Origin: Streptomyces meridianus
GTDB taxonomy: Bacteria; Actinomycetota; Actinomycetes; Streptomycetales; Streptomycetaceae
Direction: 5' to 3'
Length of the DNA stretch: 64,000 nucleotides
Assembly: GCF_023703325.1 (NCBI RefSeq)
Contig: NZ_JAMQGM010000037.1
Location: forward strand, 62,001 to 126,000
Shown: positions 33,078-41,363 of the stretch, piece after piece
How the letters are laid out: the number at the start of each line of letters is the position of its first letter
Position numbering within the stretch: the first letter of the stretch is position 1
Notes under the pieces: model-generated
The model's input: only the letters and a program-made list of their open reading frames with translations
The model's database searches: none
Told to the model about the DNA's origin: nothing
Program-made: the position numbers and the translations under genes

Positions 33078-33377
33078 CACCGCACCTGCGCCCCGCAAGA
33101 GGGAGGCCTCCCTGGCCGCGGCGCAATCCGTTGCCTGGGTCAACGGTCGGCTTGAAGTCATCGGTATACGCGCCGAAGTTGTATCGCGCGGGGCCTTGGC
33201 CGTCCCGTAGCGTACGCAGGAGCGGCCCACAGGTCCGTACTCAGGCAGCGTCAGCGGTCCGGATTCGGATCGCCATGCCCCCTCACGCGGGCCGCACACC
33301 CACGCACTGTCCCGCGCACACCTTCGCGTGTACTTTTCGCCGTCAACGGCCACGATCGGTCCGTCGGCAGAAGACTT
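33078..33377. other. Intergenic region before the anti-sigma-type ATPase gene
   Basis: Three hundred bases without a supported gene. It contains a perfect 14-base palindrome AGGGAGGCCTCCCT (33100-33113) just after the reductase stop, possibly part of its terminator, and a locally AT-richer stretch at 33150-33200 likely to include the next promoter. Confidence 0.45.
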
Positions 33378-33899
33378 GTGGGCGTGAAGTCGGAACCTCC
33401 GGATGTGATGGAAAGTCAGGTCGACGTGCACCAAGGTGTGTTGCAGTACCGGCAGCAAATCGTCGCGGACCCGCAGCAGTTCGCCGTGGTGCGTCGCAGC
33501 GTGGGCGCGTGTCTGCGGACGTGGGGGCTGAGGAGTCTCGTCGAGGCCACGGCGATGTGTGTGACCGAGATGCTCTCCAACGTGCACCGGCACGTCGAGT
33601 CGCCGGACTGCGAACTGCGCCTGGAGCGGCTGCCGGAGGGGATCCGTGCCGTGGTGGGCGACTGCTCGGCCGCCCTGCCCGACCTGGTCGGCGACGAGCC
33701 CGACTGCTTCGCCGAGTCCGGGCGAGGGCTCTTCCTTTTGAGTCGGACCGCCGACCGCTGGGGCAGCACGCCGACGGCGACGGGCAAGGAGGTCTGGGTG
33801 CTGCTCCGTGAGGAGGGGGTCTCGGGCGATGGGCCCGACTGGGGCCCGGCGGGTCCCGAGGGCCTGCCCCCCGATGGGTCCAGGGCCTGGTCCGGTTGA
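33378..33899 (+). CDS. ATP-binding anti-sigma-factor-like protein (RsbW/SpoIIAB family)
   Basis: A 173-residue single-domain GHKL ATPase. The start is ambiguous between GTG 33378, GTG 33384 and ATG 33408 (MESQVDVHQG). The fold is shown by VRRSVGACLRTWGL, the N-box VTEMLSNVHRHV (about residues 65-76), the G1-type VVGDCSAALPDLV and the glycine motif ESGRGLFLLSRTADRWGS. Streptomyces has dozens of such proteins; some bind sigma or anti-anti-sigma factors, others are orphan kinases. No partner gene is adjacent. The C-terminal 25 residues are Gly/Pro-rich and variable. Confidence 0.88.
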   Translation: MGVKSEPPDVMESQVDVHQGVLQYRQQIVADPQQFAVVRRSVGACLRTWGLRSLVEATAMCVTEMLSNVHRHVESPDCELRLERLPEGIRAVVGDCSAALPDLVGDEPDCFAESGRGLFLLSRTADRWGSTPTATGKEVWVLLREEGVSGDGPDWGPAGPEGLPPDGSRAWSG

Positions 33900-33930
33900 G
33901 GTCGACGGGCCTATCGCTCGTCGGTTCATA

Positions 33931-33977
33931 GGGTCTCGGGACTCAGGAACCTTTGATTCCAAGTCCTAGTGAGGCCC
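33931..33977 (+). terminator. Long interrupted stem-loop downstream of the ATPase gene
   Basis: Outer stem GGGTCTC/GAGGCCC (33931-33937 with 33971-33977, one G-T), then GGAC/GTCC (33939-33942 with 33963-33966), then GGAA/TTCC (33946-33949 with 33957-33960) around a CCTTTGA loop. It begins 31 bases after the stop codon. A terminator is likeliest; a structured leader for the next gene cannot be excluded. Confidence 0.5.
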
Positions 33978-34151
33978 ATTCTTGCGAATCGATGACATTG
34001 GGCGTTGACGAGGTCGATGGGTCACCGCAGAGTAGGCGGCACGCGTAGACGAGCCGCACGGCGGAGCAGCCTCTCCGTGCCGGACTCGTGCAGGTACCTG
34101 ATCATGCACGCCCCGCACGTCGAGAAGAACCATCGATTCCGGAGGATGCAC

Positions 34152-34721
34152 ATGAAGCGCACCGCACGAACCCTGTTGCCCCTGGCGCTCGGCGCCGCGC
34201 TGCTGGCGCCCCTCGCGCCCACCGCGTCGGCCCTTCCGGCCGCCGGCGACCAGGCGCAGACCGCCTCGGCTCCGGCCGCCGCGTCGCTGTCGACTGCTGA
34301 GGCGACCGCCTACAGCCGCGACACCACCATCACCCGGGCAAAGCGGTGGCTGACCGCCAACAACGGCAGCCAGGTGCCCTACAGCCAGGTCCGGTACTGG
34401 AACGGATGGCGACAGGACTGCTCCGGCTACGCCTCCATGGCCCTCAAGCTGGGCAAGCCCGGCACGAACACGGTCGGCCTGGCGAGCAGCACCTACACCT
34501 ACAAGATCAAGATGAGGAACCTGAAGAAGGGCGACCTCGTCATCGACCCGAACGGCACCAGCACCAGCCGCCACGTCGTGATCTTCCACAAGTGGGCCAA
34601 TGCCGCCCACACCCGCTACTGGGCGTACGAGCAGCGCGGCGGTCACGGCACCGACCACCGGCGGCTCAGCTACGGCATAGGCAAGGACCAGTACGACGCC
34701 TACCGCCCCAAGAAGTACTGA
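34152..34721 (+). CDS. Secreted NlpC/P60-like cysteine hydrolase
   Basis: A 189-residue exported protein. ATG 34152 is preceded by GGAGG at the right spacing; ATG 34147 overlaps that sequence and is unlikely. The signal peptide (KRTARTLLPLALGAALLAPLAPTASA) ends near residue 27. The catalytic fold is reduced: Cys in WRQDCSGYASMAL (about residue 95), His in TSRHVVIFHKW (about 137) and the later WAYEQRGGHGTDHRR. NlpC/P60 enzymes cut cell-wall peptides or related amides; this short form, common in streptomycetes, is uncharacterised. No SH3 or other wall-binding domain is present. Confidence 0.82.
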   Translation: MKRTARTLLPLALGAALLAPLAPTASALPAAGDQAQTASAPAAASLSTAEATAYSRDTTITRAKRWLTANNGSQVPYSQVRYWNGWRQDCSGYASMALKLGKPGTNTVGLASSTYTYKIKMRNLKKGDLVIDPNGTSTSRHVVIFHKWANAAHTRYWAYEQRGGHGTDHRRLSYGIGKDQYDAYRPKKY

Positions 34722-34868
34722 GGGGGGGCGCCGCCGCGACGGAAAGCCGTCCCGGCGGCGCGGCGTCCGGGGCCGCGGTCCACGGAGCCGGGGGGAGTGC
34801 AGGGCCGCGGCCATGAACCCACCGGGATCGGTGCCTCGGGGACACGAACCCTCGCACCGGCCGGAAGG

Positions 34869-34950
34869 CCCCGGGGCCCGGACGCCGCTCGGCGTCCGGG
34901 CCCCGGGGCGCGGTGGCCGGCCGGACCGGCTCGGGGCGGTCCGGCCGGCC
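34869..34950. terminator. Two long perfect hairpins between convergent genes
   Basis: The first stem is 18 perfect base pairs (34869-34886 with 34891-34908) with a four-base GCTC loop. The second is 14 perfect base pairs (34915-34928 with 34937-34950). They fill the gap between the NlpC/P60-like gene and the thioredoxin gene and end just before the thioredoxin stop, acting as bidirectional terminators. Confidence 0.8.
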
Positions 34951-34963
34951 GGACCGCCCGGCG

Positions 34964-35365
34964 TCAGGACGTCGGACCCGCGGCGTCGCCACCCTGGCCG
35001 GCCTGGGCCTGCTGCTCGGCCACGGACTTGTGCACCTCGGTCATGTCCAGCTCGCGAGCCTGCCCGATCACGTCCTCGAGAGCGGCCTCCGGCAGGGCGC
35101 CGGGCTGCGAGAAGATCGCCACGTTCTCGCGGACGATCATCAGTGTCGGGATCGACTGGATCTGGAAGGCGGCGGCCAGCTCCGGCTGGGCCTCGGTGTC
35201 GACCTTGGCGAACAGCAGGTCGGAGTGGCGGTCCGCGGCGGACTCGTAGACCGGCGCGAACTGCTTGCACGGGCCGCACCAGTCGGCCCAGAAGTCGATC
35301 AGGACGAAGTTGTTCGCCGCGATGATGTCGTCGAAGTTGTCCTTGGTGAGTTCGACCGTGCTCAT
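34964..35365 (-). CDS. Thioredoxin
   Basis: A 133-residue cytosolic thiol-disulfide oxidoreductase. The active site is W-C30-G-P-C33 in LIDFWADWCGPCKQFAPVY, with cis-Pro in IQSIPTLMIV. The C-terminal extension beyond the roughly 108-residue core (EVHKSVAEQQAQAGQGGDAAGPTS) is hydrophilic. Start ATG 35365. A GGAAT-N19-GTT promoter upstream fits SigR, the thiol-oxidative-stress sigma factor, whose regulon in S. coelicolor includes thioredoxin genes. No thioredoxin reductase gene adjoins, so this resembles a stand-alone TrxC-type gene. Confidence 0.95.
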   Translation of the reverse strand: MSTVELTKDNFDDIIAANNFVLIDFWADWCGPCKQFAPVYESAADRHSDLLFAKVDTEAQPELAAAFQIQSIPTLMIVRENVAIFSQPGALPEAALEDVIGQARELDMTEVHKSVAEQQAQAGQGGDAAGPTS

Positions 35366-35416
35366 GTGTCTACCTGCTTCCGGATCGCGTCGGCGGGTAT
35401 CGGTAACCGCCCGGGG

Positions 35417-35443
35417 AACAGGAGGGAGCCCTGCCCGTATTCC
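35417..35443 (-). promoter_or_regulatory. SigR-type promoter of the thioredoxin gene
   Basis: On the minus strand, GGAAT (35443-35439) and GTT (35419-35417) are separated by 19 bases, close to the SigR consensus GGAAT-N18/19-GTT. Transcription would begin near 35408, leaving a leader of about 40 bases before the thioredoxin ATG. Confidence 0.65.
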
Positions 35444-35522
35444 GCCGTTTCATGTGGCCGGTTTTCTGGGCGGGGACAACGATTGAGGGACGGCCGCCCC
35501 GAGAGCCGAGAGGCAGAGCGCC

Positions 35523-36974
35523 ATGACCCGGACACCGCAGCCCGCGGAGGAGCAGTACGACGTCGTCGTCCTGGGAGCCGGGCCGCCGGGGCAGAACGCC
35601 GCCGCCCGGTGCCGGGCCGCCGGGCTGTCGGTCGCGATCGTCGAGCGGGAACTGGTCGGCGGCGAGTGCTCGTACTGGGCGTGCATCCCCAGCAAGACGC
35701 TGCTCCGTCCGGTGTCGGCGCTGTCCGCCGCCCGTGCCCTGCCCGGCTCGCGGGAGGCGGTCACCGGAAATCTCGACACCGCGGCGGTGTTCGCCCGGCG
35801 GGACAGCTTCGTCCGCCGCTGGAACGACGCTCCCGAAGCGGTCTGGCTGGCGTCCGAGGGCATCGACCTCGTGCGCGGCCACGGACGGATCGACGGCGCG
35901 CGCCATGTGCTCGTCCAGCCGTCGGAGGGCGGGCCCCGGCGGCTCGTCGCCCGGCACGCCGTCGTGGTGAGCACCGGGTCCCGGGCGGTGCTGCCGCCCC
36001 TGCCGGGGCTGTCCGGCGCTCGCGTCTGGACGAGCCGGGAGGCCACGAGCGCCGAGACCGTTCCGCGCCGGCTGGCCGTGGTCGGCGGCGGCGTCGTCGG
36101 TACCGAGATGGCCACCCTCTTCCAGTCCCTCGGGTCCGCCGTGACCATGCTGGTCCGGGACGAAGGGCTGCTCCCGCGCATGGAGCCGTTCGCCGGCGAG
36201 CTGGTCGTCAAGGCGCTCAGCGAGGCGGGAGCGGAGGTGCGTACCGGCACGTCCGTGGCCGCCGTGGTGCGCGACTCCCCGGAGGGGCCGATCACCCTGA
36301 TCCTGGACGACGGCGAGCAAGTCGTCGCCGACGAGGCGCTGTTCGCGACCGGCCGTGCGCCCCGGACCGACGACATCGGTCTGGAGACCGTGGGCCTGGA
36401 CCCCGGCGGCCGGCTTCCGGTGGACGACACCTGCCGGGTGGACGGCGTCAAGGGCGGCTGGCTCTATGCCATCGGTGACGTCAACCACCGGGCCCTCCTC
36501 ACCCACCAGGGGAAATACCAGGGCAGGATCGTCGGCGCGGTGATCGGCGCGCGTGCCCAGGGCGTGCCGCTGCTGGAAACGGACCCCTGGGGGGCGCACG
36601 TGGCGACCGCCGACCGTGCCGCGGTGCCACAGGTCGTCTTCAGCGAACCCGAGGCCGCCTCGGTCGGGCTGACCGCCGCCGAGGCAGAGCGCCGGGGCCT
36701 GCGGGTGCGGGTGGTCGACTACGACCTCGGCCAGGTGACGGGCGCATCGGTGTATGCCGAGGGCTACCGCGGCTGGGCCCGCATGGTGGTCGATCTGGAC
36801 CGGGACGTCCTCGCCGGGGTGACGTTCGTCGGGCCGGGCGTCGGCGAACTGCTCCATTCGGCGACGATCGCGGTCGTCGCCGAGGTGCCGATGGACCGGC
36901 TCTGGCACGCGGTTCCGTCGTTCCCCACGATCAGCGAGATCTGGCTGCGGCTGCTGGAGACCTATCGCGGCTGA
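35523..36974 (+). CDS. FAD-dependent pyridine nucleotide-disulfide oxidoreductase
   Basis: A 483-residue class I flavoprotein disulfide reductase related to dihydrolipoamide dehydrogenase and mercuric reductase. FAD is bound by VVVLGAGPPGQNAAARC, the redox disulfide is C49/C54 in GGECSYWACIPSKTLL, and NAD(P) is bound by LAVVGGGVVGTEMATLF. A second FAD loop, GGWLYAIGDVNHRALLTHQG, follows. The C-terminal dimer part has LWHAVPSFPTISEIW with the catalytic His-Glu pair, the Glu being displaced relative to the usual HPT(L)SE. No lipoyl-complex genes adjoin. Divergent from thioredoxin. Its 3' end overlaps the convergent regulator gene by 13 bases. Substrate unknown. Confidence 0.9.
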   Translation: MTRTPQPAEEQYDVVVLGAGPPGQNAAARCRAAGLSVAIVERELVGGECSYWACIPSKTLLRPVSALSAARALPGSREAVTGNLDTAAVFARRDSFVRRWNDAPEAVWLASEGIDLVRGHGRIDGARHVLVQPSEGGPRRLVARHAVVVSTGSRAVLPPLPGLSGARVWTSREATSAETVPRRLAVVGGGVVGTEMATLFQSLGSAVTMLVRDEGLLPRMEPFAGELVVKALSEAGAEVRTGTSVAAVVRDSPEGPITLILDDGEQVVADEALFATGRAPRTDDIGLETVGLDPGGRLPVDDTCRVDGVKGGWLYAIGDVNHRALLTHQGKYQGRIVGAVIGARAQGVPLLETDPWGAHVATADRAAVPQVVFSEPEAASVGLTAAEAERRGLRVRVVDYDLGQVTGASVYAEGYRGWARMVVDLDRDVLAGVTFVGPGVGELLHSATIAVVAEVPMDRLWHAVPSFPTISEIWLRLLETYRG

Positions 36975-38017
36975 CCGGAGCCCGTCCGCTCCGGTCCCGG
37001 CGCGTGGGCGGCACGCCGGTCCGGACCGCGGAACGTTGCGCGGTAGGCGCCCGGTGAGACCCCGATGGCCGCCTGAAGGTGGCCGCGCAGCGAGGCCGCG
37101 GTCCCGAAACCCGCGCGGGCGGCCACGCGGTCGACGGAGTCGTCGGTCTCCTCCAGCAGCCGGCAGGCCAGGTCGACCCGCCGCTGGATCAGCCACTGCA
37201 CGGGCGTGAGTCCGACCTCCTCGCGGAAGCGGCGGGAGAACGTCCGGACGCTCATGGCCTCCTGGTCAGCCAACTCGCGCAGACCGATCGGACGGTCCAG
37301 ATGCTCGAGGGCCCATGCCCGCGCCGTCCCGGTCGACGCCGACCGGGGCTCGGCGACGGGCCGCCGGACGTACTGGGCCTGGCCGCCCTCGCGGTGCGGC
37401 GGCACGACGGTACGGCGAGCCACCTCGCCGGCCACCGCCGCGCCGTGGTCCGTGCGGATCATGTGCAGACACAGGTCGATGCCTGACGCCTCCCCGGCCG
37501 AGGTCAGAACATCGCCCTCGTCGGTGTAGAGGACGTCCGGATCCAGCGCGGCGTACGGGAACTGCTGCCGGAAGCGGTCGGCCGACTTCCAGTGCGTCGT
37601 CGCCCGGCGGCCGTCGAGCAGTCCGGCGGCGGCCAGGACGAAGGCACCGGTGCAGATCGACGCGATCCGGGTGCCCGGCCGGATGCGGGCGAGCGCGTCC
37701 GCCACCGGACCGGTCGGCGGCCCGGCGCCCCAGGCCCCCTCGTCCCCCCGGGAGGCCGGGACGATCACGGTGTCCGCCTCCACGAGAGCCTCCGGGCCGA
37801 CGGCTACGCCGATGGTGAAGTCGGCATCCGTGCGCACGTCGCCGGGGACCGGCGTACACGTCACCACCTCGTACAGCCGCTGCCCGTCGGCCGGGTCGGC
37901 TGCCTGGCCGAACAGCTGGTGCACAATACCCAGTTCCATGGGCATCAGCCCCTCCCGGACCAGCACCGCGACCCGGTGACGGCCGGCGTGCGTGAACACG
38001 GTTCCTCGCGCTGGCAT
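36962..38017 (-). CDS. GlxA-type transcriptional regulator (DJ-1/PfpI plus AraC domains)
   Basis: A 351-residue regulator from ATG 38017 (MPARGTVFTHAGRHRVAVLV); the upstream in-frame extension overlaps the divergent promoter and is not conserved. The N-terminal class-I-amidotransferase-like domain (about residues 14-185) has the nucleophile-elbow Cys in IASICTGAFVLAAAGLLDGRRATTHW. The C-terminal AraC double helix-turn-helix (about 225-325) includes LADQEAMSVRTFSRRFREEVGLTPVQWLIQRRVDLACRLLE and VAARAGFGTAASLRGHLQAAIGVSPGAYR. Such regulators usually activate or repress the adjacent divergent gene, here an MFS permease 70 bases away. The effector is unknown. Confidence 0.92.
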   Translation of the reverse strand: MPARGTVFTHAGRHRVAVLVREGLMPMELGIVHQLFGQAADPADGQRLYEVVTCTPVPGDVRTDADFTIGVAVGPEALVEADTVIVPASRGDEGAWGAGPPTGPVADALARIRPGTRIASICTGAFVLAAAGLLDGRRATTHWKSADRFRQQFPYAALDPDVLYTDEGDVLTSAGEASGIDLCLHMIRTDHGAAVAGEVARRTVVPPHREGGQAQYVRRPVAEPRSASTGTARAWALEHLDRPIGLRELADQEAMSVRTFSRRFREEVGLTPVQWLIQRRVDLACRLLEETDDSVDRVAARAGFGTAASLRGHLQAAIGVSPGAYRATFRGPDRRAAHAPGPERTGSGQPR

Positions 38018-38087
38018 GGCCAGATCCTTGCACACCTTGGCTATCCGGCCACTCGTCTCCCGGCGGGCCATTGCGCAGGTCGACGGC

Positions 38088-39431
38088 ATGACGTACTGCA
38101 CCCGCCTTCCCCGACTCGCCCCGGCCGGCCACGAGTCGCCCCGGCGCAGACCGCACCGCGCCTGGTGGGTCGTCGCCGCCGCCGGACTGACGACCGTCGT
38201 GGCCGGCTCCTTCACGACGGTGCCGGGACTGCTGACCGAACCACTTCACCGGGAGTTCGGCTGGTCGCGGGGATCGATCGGCCTCGCCGCATCCGTCGCC
38301 ATGGTGCTCTACGGCCTGATCGCCCCCTTCGCGGCCGCCCTCATGGACCGCTTCGGCGCCCGACGGGTCGTCGCCGGGGCGCTGGCCCTGCTGGCCGCAG
38401 GCGCGGCGCTGACCTCGGTGATGACCCGGACTTGGCAATTCACCCTGTTGTGGGGGGTGTTGACGGGCCTGGGCAGCGGCTCCCTCGCCCTGGCCTTCGC
38501 CGCGTCCGTCGCCGGCCGCTGGTTCACCGAACGCCGGGGCCTGGTGACCGGGCTGCTCACCGCAGCGAGCGGTACCGGCCAGCTCGTGCTCCTGCCGCTG
38601 CTCGCCCGGATCGTCGAGCAGTACGGCTGGCGGCCCGCAGTGGTGACTCTCGCCCTCGCGGCCGCGGTCACGGCGGTGCCCGCCTGGCTCCTTCTGCGGG
38701 ATCAACCCGCGGACGCCGCCGTGAAACCCTACGGTGCCCGGGAGTTCGAGCCGAAACCCGCGCCCGCGCCGGGGGCCGCCGGCCGGACCGTGCGGGTGCT
38801 CGCCGCCGGGGCCCGCACCGGCCCGTTCTGGGTGCTGGCCGGCACCTTCGCGGTCTGCGGCGCCTCCACCAACGGCATCATGTGGACCGCTTTCGTCCCT
38901 GCCGCCCACGACCACGGGATGCCGGCGACGACCGCGGCATCACTGCTCGCAGCGATCGGCGTGTTCAACCTGGCCGGGACGGTCCTCTCCGGCCGGCTCA
39001 CGGACCGCTTCGACGCGCGCCGCCTGCTCGCCCTCCACTACGCGCTGCGCGCGCTGACGCTGCTGCTCCTGCCGCCCGCGCTCGCCCCGGCCGTGGGGGT
39101 GCCGATGATCGTCTTCGTGGTGCTGTTCGGCCTGCTCGACCTGGCCACCGTTCCGCCGACGATCGCCCTGTGCCGGCAGCTGTACGGCGACGACGGCCCC
39201 GTCCTCTTCGGCTGGGCGAACACCGCGCACCAGGCCGGAGCGGCCTCGGCCGCCTTCCTCGGCGGCACGCTGCGGGACGGCCTCGGCTCGTACGACCTCG
39301 TCTGGGTCGGCACCGGCGCCCTCTGCGCGGCGGCGTCCCTGACGGTGCTCGTGCTGCGGACACCGGCGCGGGCGGACGGCCGTCAGGCCAGGGACTTCGC
39401 GAAGCAGCGGCTCTCGTCCTCGAAGCGGTAG
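38088..39431 (+). CDS. MFS transporter, 12 TM
   Basis: A 447-residue permease from ATG 38088 (MTYCTRLPRLAPAGH). Twelve hydrophobic segments begin at RAWWVVAAAGLTTVVAGSFTTVPGLL; FGWSRGSIGLAASVAMVLYGLIAPFAAALMDRFGARRV holds the motif-A-like loop, repeated as GRLTDRFDARRLLALHY in the second half. The overall pattern resembles monocarboxylate/oxalate-formate type carriers. It is divergent from the GlxA-type regulator, which probably controls it. Its last 49 bases overlap the convergent acetyltransferase gene. Substrate unknown. Confidence 0.88.
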   Translation: MTYCTRLPRLAPAGHESPRRRPHRAWWVVAAAGLTTVVAGSFTTVPGLLTEPLHREFGWSRGSIGLAASVAMVLYGLIAPFAAALMDRFGARRVVAGALALLAAGAALTSVMTRTWQFTLLWGVLTGLGSGSLALAFAASVAGRWFTERRGLVTGLLTAASGTGQLVLLPLLARIVEQYGWRPAVVTLALAAAVTAVPAWLLLRDQPADAAVKPYGAREFEPKPAPAPGAAGRTVRVLAAGARTGPFWVLAGTFAVCGASTNGIMWTAFVPAAHDHGMPATTAASLLAAIGVFNLAGTVLSGRLTDRFDARRLLALHYALRALTLLLLPPALAPAVGVPMIVFVVLFGLLDLATVPPTIALCRQLYGDDGPVLFGWANTAHQAGAASAAFLGGTLRDGLGSYDLVWVGTGALCAAASLTVLVLRTPARADGRQARDFAKQRLSSSKR

Positions 39432-39865
39432 AGGCCGAACTTGGTGGTCGGCGCGTAGCCGCAGGAGCTGTAGAGCGTGATTGCCTCCGGCTGCTTGGTG
39501 CCGGTCTCCAGCACCATGCGGACCCGGCCGGCGTCCCGGGCGGAGTCCTCGAGGGCCCGCAGGATGTAGCGGGCCAGACCCCGGCCCCGGGCTTCGGGGA
39601 CGACGTACATCCGCTTGAGCTCGGCGTCGCCGTCCGCGTAGCCCTCGTCGTTGCGCTCCTGGGCGCGCCAGCCGCCGGTGGCGATGGGCTGCTCGTTCTC
39701 GTAGGCGATCAGGAACAGGCCGTTCGGCGGGTCGAACTGGGCCGGGTCGAGCGGCGTCAGGTCGCCGTCGCCGTAGCGCTCCGTGTACTCGAGCTGCACA
39801 CGGTCGTTCAGTTTCATGGCGTCGGGATGGTCGAACCGGACGGTGCGGATGCGCATGGCTGCCAT
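39383..39865 (-). CDS. GNAT-family N-acetyltransferase
   Basis: A 160-residue acetyltransferase. Start ATG 39865 (MAAMRIRTVRFDHPDA), or ATG 39856 (MRIRTV). The acetyl-CoA site is ELKRMYVVPEARGRGLARYILRALEDSARD (about residues 91-120), followed by VRMVLETGTKQPEAITLYSSCGYAPTTKFGLY. The beginning, LNDRVQLEYTERYGDGDLTPLDPAQFDPPNGLFLIAY, is typical of a small-molecule GNAT group with unknown substrate. Convergent with, and overlapping, the MFS gene 3' end. Confidence 0.9.
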   Translation of the reverse strand: MAAMRIRTVRFDHPDAMKLNDRVQLEYTERYGDGDLTPLDPAQFDPPNGLFLIAYENEQPIATGGWRAQERNDEGYADGDAELKRMYVVPEARGRGLARYILRALEDSARDAGRVRMVLETGTKQPEAITLYSSCGYAPTTKFGLYRFEDESRCFAKSLA

Positions 39866-40038
39866 CGTACGGACGTGTGGGTTCCGGCGGTCCCATGGTT
39901 CTTGGGCGGAAGTATCCGGACGTGTGAGGTCTTCCACAGCAGGGGCCGCAGGGCCCGGGGTCACCCATGCCCGGCCGGGGACCGGGCAGCCGTGACACGT
40001 AGGCTCGGCGGACGCCGGAAACCCCCAAGGAGCTCCTC

Positions 40039-40842
40039 TTGCAGAAGATCACCACCGTCAACGTGAACGGTCTGCGCGCCGCGGCCGGAAAGGGCTTCGT
40101 TCCCTGGCTGGCGGAGACCGACTCGGACGTGGTGTGTCTCCAGGAGGTACGGGCCGAGCCCCATCAGCTCCCCGACGCGGTGCGCGAACCCGAGGGCTGG
40201 CACAGCGTGCACGCGCCGGCCGCGGCGAAGGGCCGGGCCGGCGTCTCGCTCCTCACGCGTCGCGAGCCGGAGCGGGTCCAGGTGGGCTTCGGCTCCACCG
40301 AGTTCGACGGCAGCGGGCGCTATGTGGAGGCGGACCTCCCGGGGCTGACCGTCGCCAGCCTCTATCTGCCCTCGGGTGAGGTGGGCACCGCGCGGCAGGA
40401 CGAGAAGGTGCGGTTCATGGGCGAGTTCCTGCCGTATCTGAAGGAGCTCCGGGAACGCGCCGCGCGGGACGGCCGCGAGGTGCTCGTCTGCGGCGACTGG
40501 AACATCGCGCACCACGAGCTCGACCTGAAGAACTGGCGGCCCAACCGCACCAGGTCGGGGTTCCTGCCGGAGGAGAGGCAGTGGCTGACCCGGGTCTTCG
40601 ACGAGGCCGGTTACGCGGACGTCGTCCGCCGGCTCCACCCGGACACCGAGGGGCCGTACTCGTGGTGGTCGTACCGGGGGAAGGCCTTCGACAACGACAG
40701 TGGGTGGCGGATCGACTACCACGTTTCCACCCCGGGGCTGGCGCAGCGCGCGGTCAAGGCGGTCGTCGAGCGGGCGGCGAGCTACGACCTCAGGTGGTCC
40801 GACCACGCCCCGGTGACGGTCGCCTACGCCGGCGTGCGATGA
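40039..40842 (+). CDS. xthA: Exodeoxyribonuclease III
   Basis: A 267-residue AP endonuclease/3'-5' exonuclease for base-excision repair. The TTG at 40039 is preceded by AAGGAG at nine bases and gives the family start LQKITTVNVNGLRAA. Catalytic residues: Asn in NVNGLR, Glu in VCLQEVRAE, Asp/Asn in CGDWNIAHHELDLKN, and the terminal RWSDHAPVTV (Asp-His). The SGFLPEERQWLTRVFDEAGYAD and YSWWSYRGKAFDNDSGWRIDYHV segments are standard. Length is normal. It is followed at 20 bases by a DUF309 gene, probably cotranscribed. Confidence 0.95.
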   Translation: MQKITTVNVNGLRAAAGKGFVPWLAETDSDVVCLQEVRAEPHQLPDAVREPEGWHSVHAPAAAKGRAGVSLLTRREPERVQVGFGSTEFDGSGRYVEADLPGLTVASLYLPSGEVGTARQDEKVRFMGEFLPYLKELRERAARDGREVLVCGDWNIAHHELDLKNWRPNRTRSGFLPEERQWLTRVFDEAGYADVVRRLHPDTEGPYSWWSYRGKAFDNDSGWRIDYHVSTPGLAQRAVKAVVERAASYDLRWSDHAPVTVAYAGVR

Positions 40843-40861
40843 CCGCGGCGACAATCGGGGT

Positions 40862-41329
40862 ATGAGCACCGAACGCGACCGGGACGAAGAGGGCCGCGCC
40901 CGCAATGCCCGGCCCCGGGACGGCCTGGGCCGCCCGCTGCCCCATGGCGCGGTGGGCGTCGAGCGGCAGCCCGAGGGCGTGGTCCGCACCCCCGACGAGA
41001 CGCTGGACGCGGCGCAGCGGCTGCTGGACGCCGGCCGTCCCTTCCACGCGCACGAGGTCTTCGAGGACGCCTGGAAGGGGACGGACGCCCCCGAGCGGGA
41101 GCTGTGGCGCGGGCTCGCGCAGCTGGCCGTCGGCCTGACGCACGCGATGCGCGGCAACACCAAAGGCGCGGTCGCGCTGCTGACCCGGGGCGCCGAGGCC
41201 GTCGCGCCGTACGCGGACCGTTCGCCGTACGGGATCGACGTCGCCGGGGTGAGGGCCTGGGCGCGACGGCTGGCGGACGGGTTGCCGGACGGTGCCGAAC
41301 TGTTGCCGCCCCGGCTGCGGAAGGGCTGA
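40862..41329 (+). CDS. DUF309-domain protein
   Basis: A 155-residue cytosolic helical protein of unknown role. ATG 40862 (MSTERDRDEEGRARNARPRDGLGRPLPHG). The DUF309 core LDAAQRLLDAGRPFHAHEVFEDAWKGTDAPERELWRGLAQLAVGLTHAMRGNTKGAVALLTRGAEAVAPYAD lies at about residues 45-120 and carries the conserved HAHEVFEDxWK motif. The N-terminal 40 residues are charged and disordered. It probably shares a transcript with xthA, which hints at no particular function. Confidence 0.88.
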   Translation: MSTERDRDEEGRARNARPRDGLGRPLPHGAVGVERQPEGVVRTPDETLDAAQRLLDAGRPFHAHEVFEDAWKGTDAPERELWRGLAQLAVGLTHAMRGNTKGAVALLTRGAEAVAPYADRSPYGIDVAGVRAWARRLADGLPDGAELLPPRLRKG

Positions 41330-41363
41330 GCCGGGGCGCCTCGACGGAGCGCTGACGGCCGGG

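Noticed and set aside
27812..34000. Genomic island bounded by a duplicated tRNA-Ala 3' end carrying the 2-MIB operon
   Set aside because: No repeat of the tRNA 3' sequence and no integrase gene were found downstream, so insertion at the tRNA is not supported by the sequence.
33978..34151. c-di-AMP (ydaO) riboswitch before the NlpC/P60-like gene
   Set aside because: Considered because such genes often have one, but the conserved aptamer segments could not be found.
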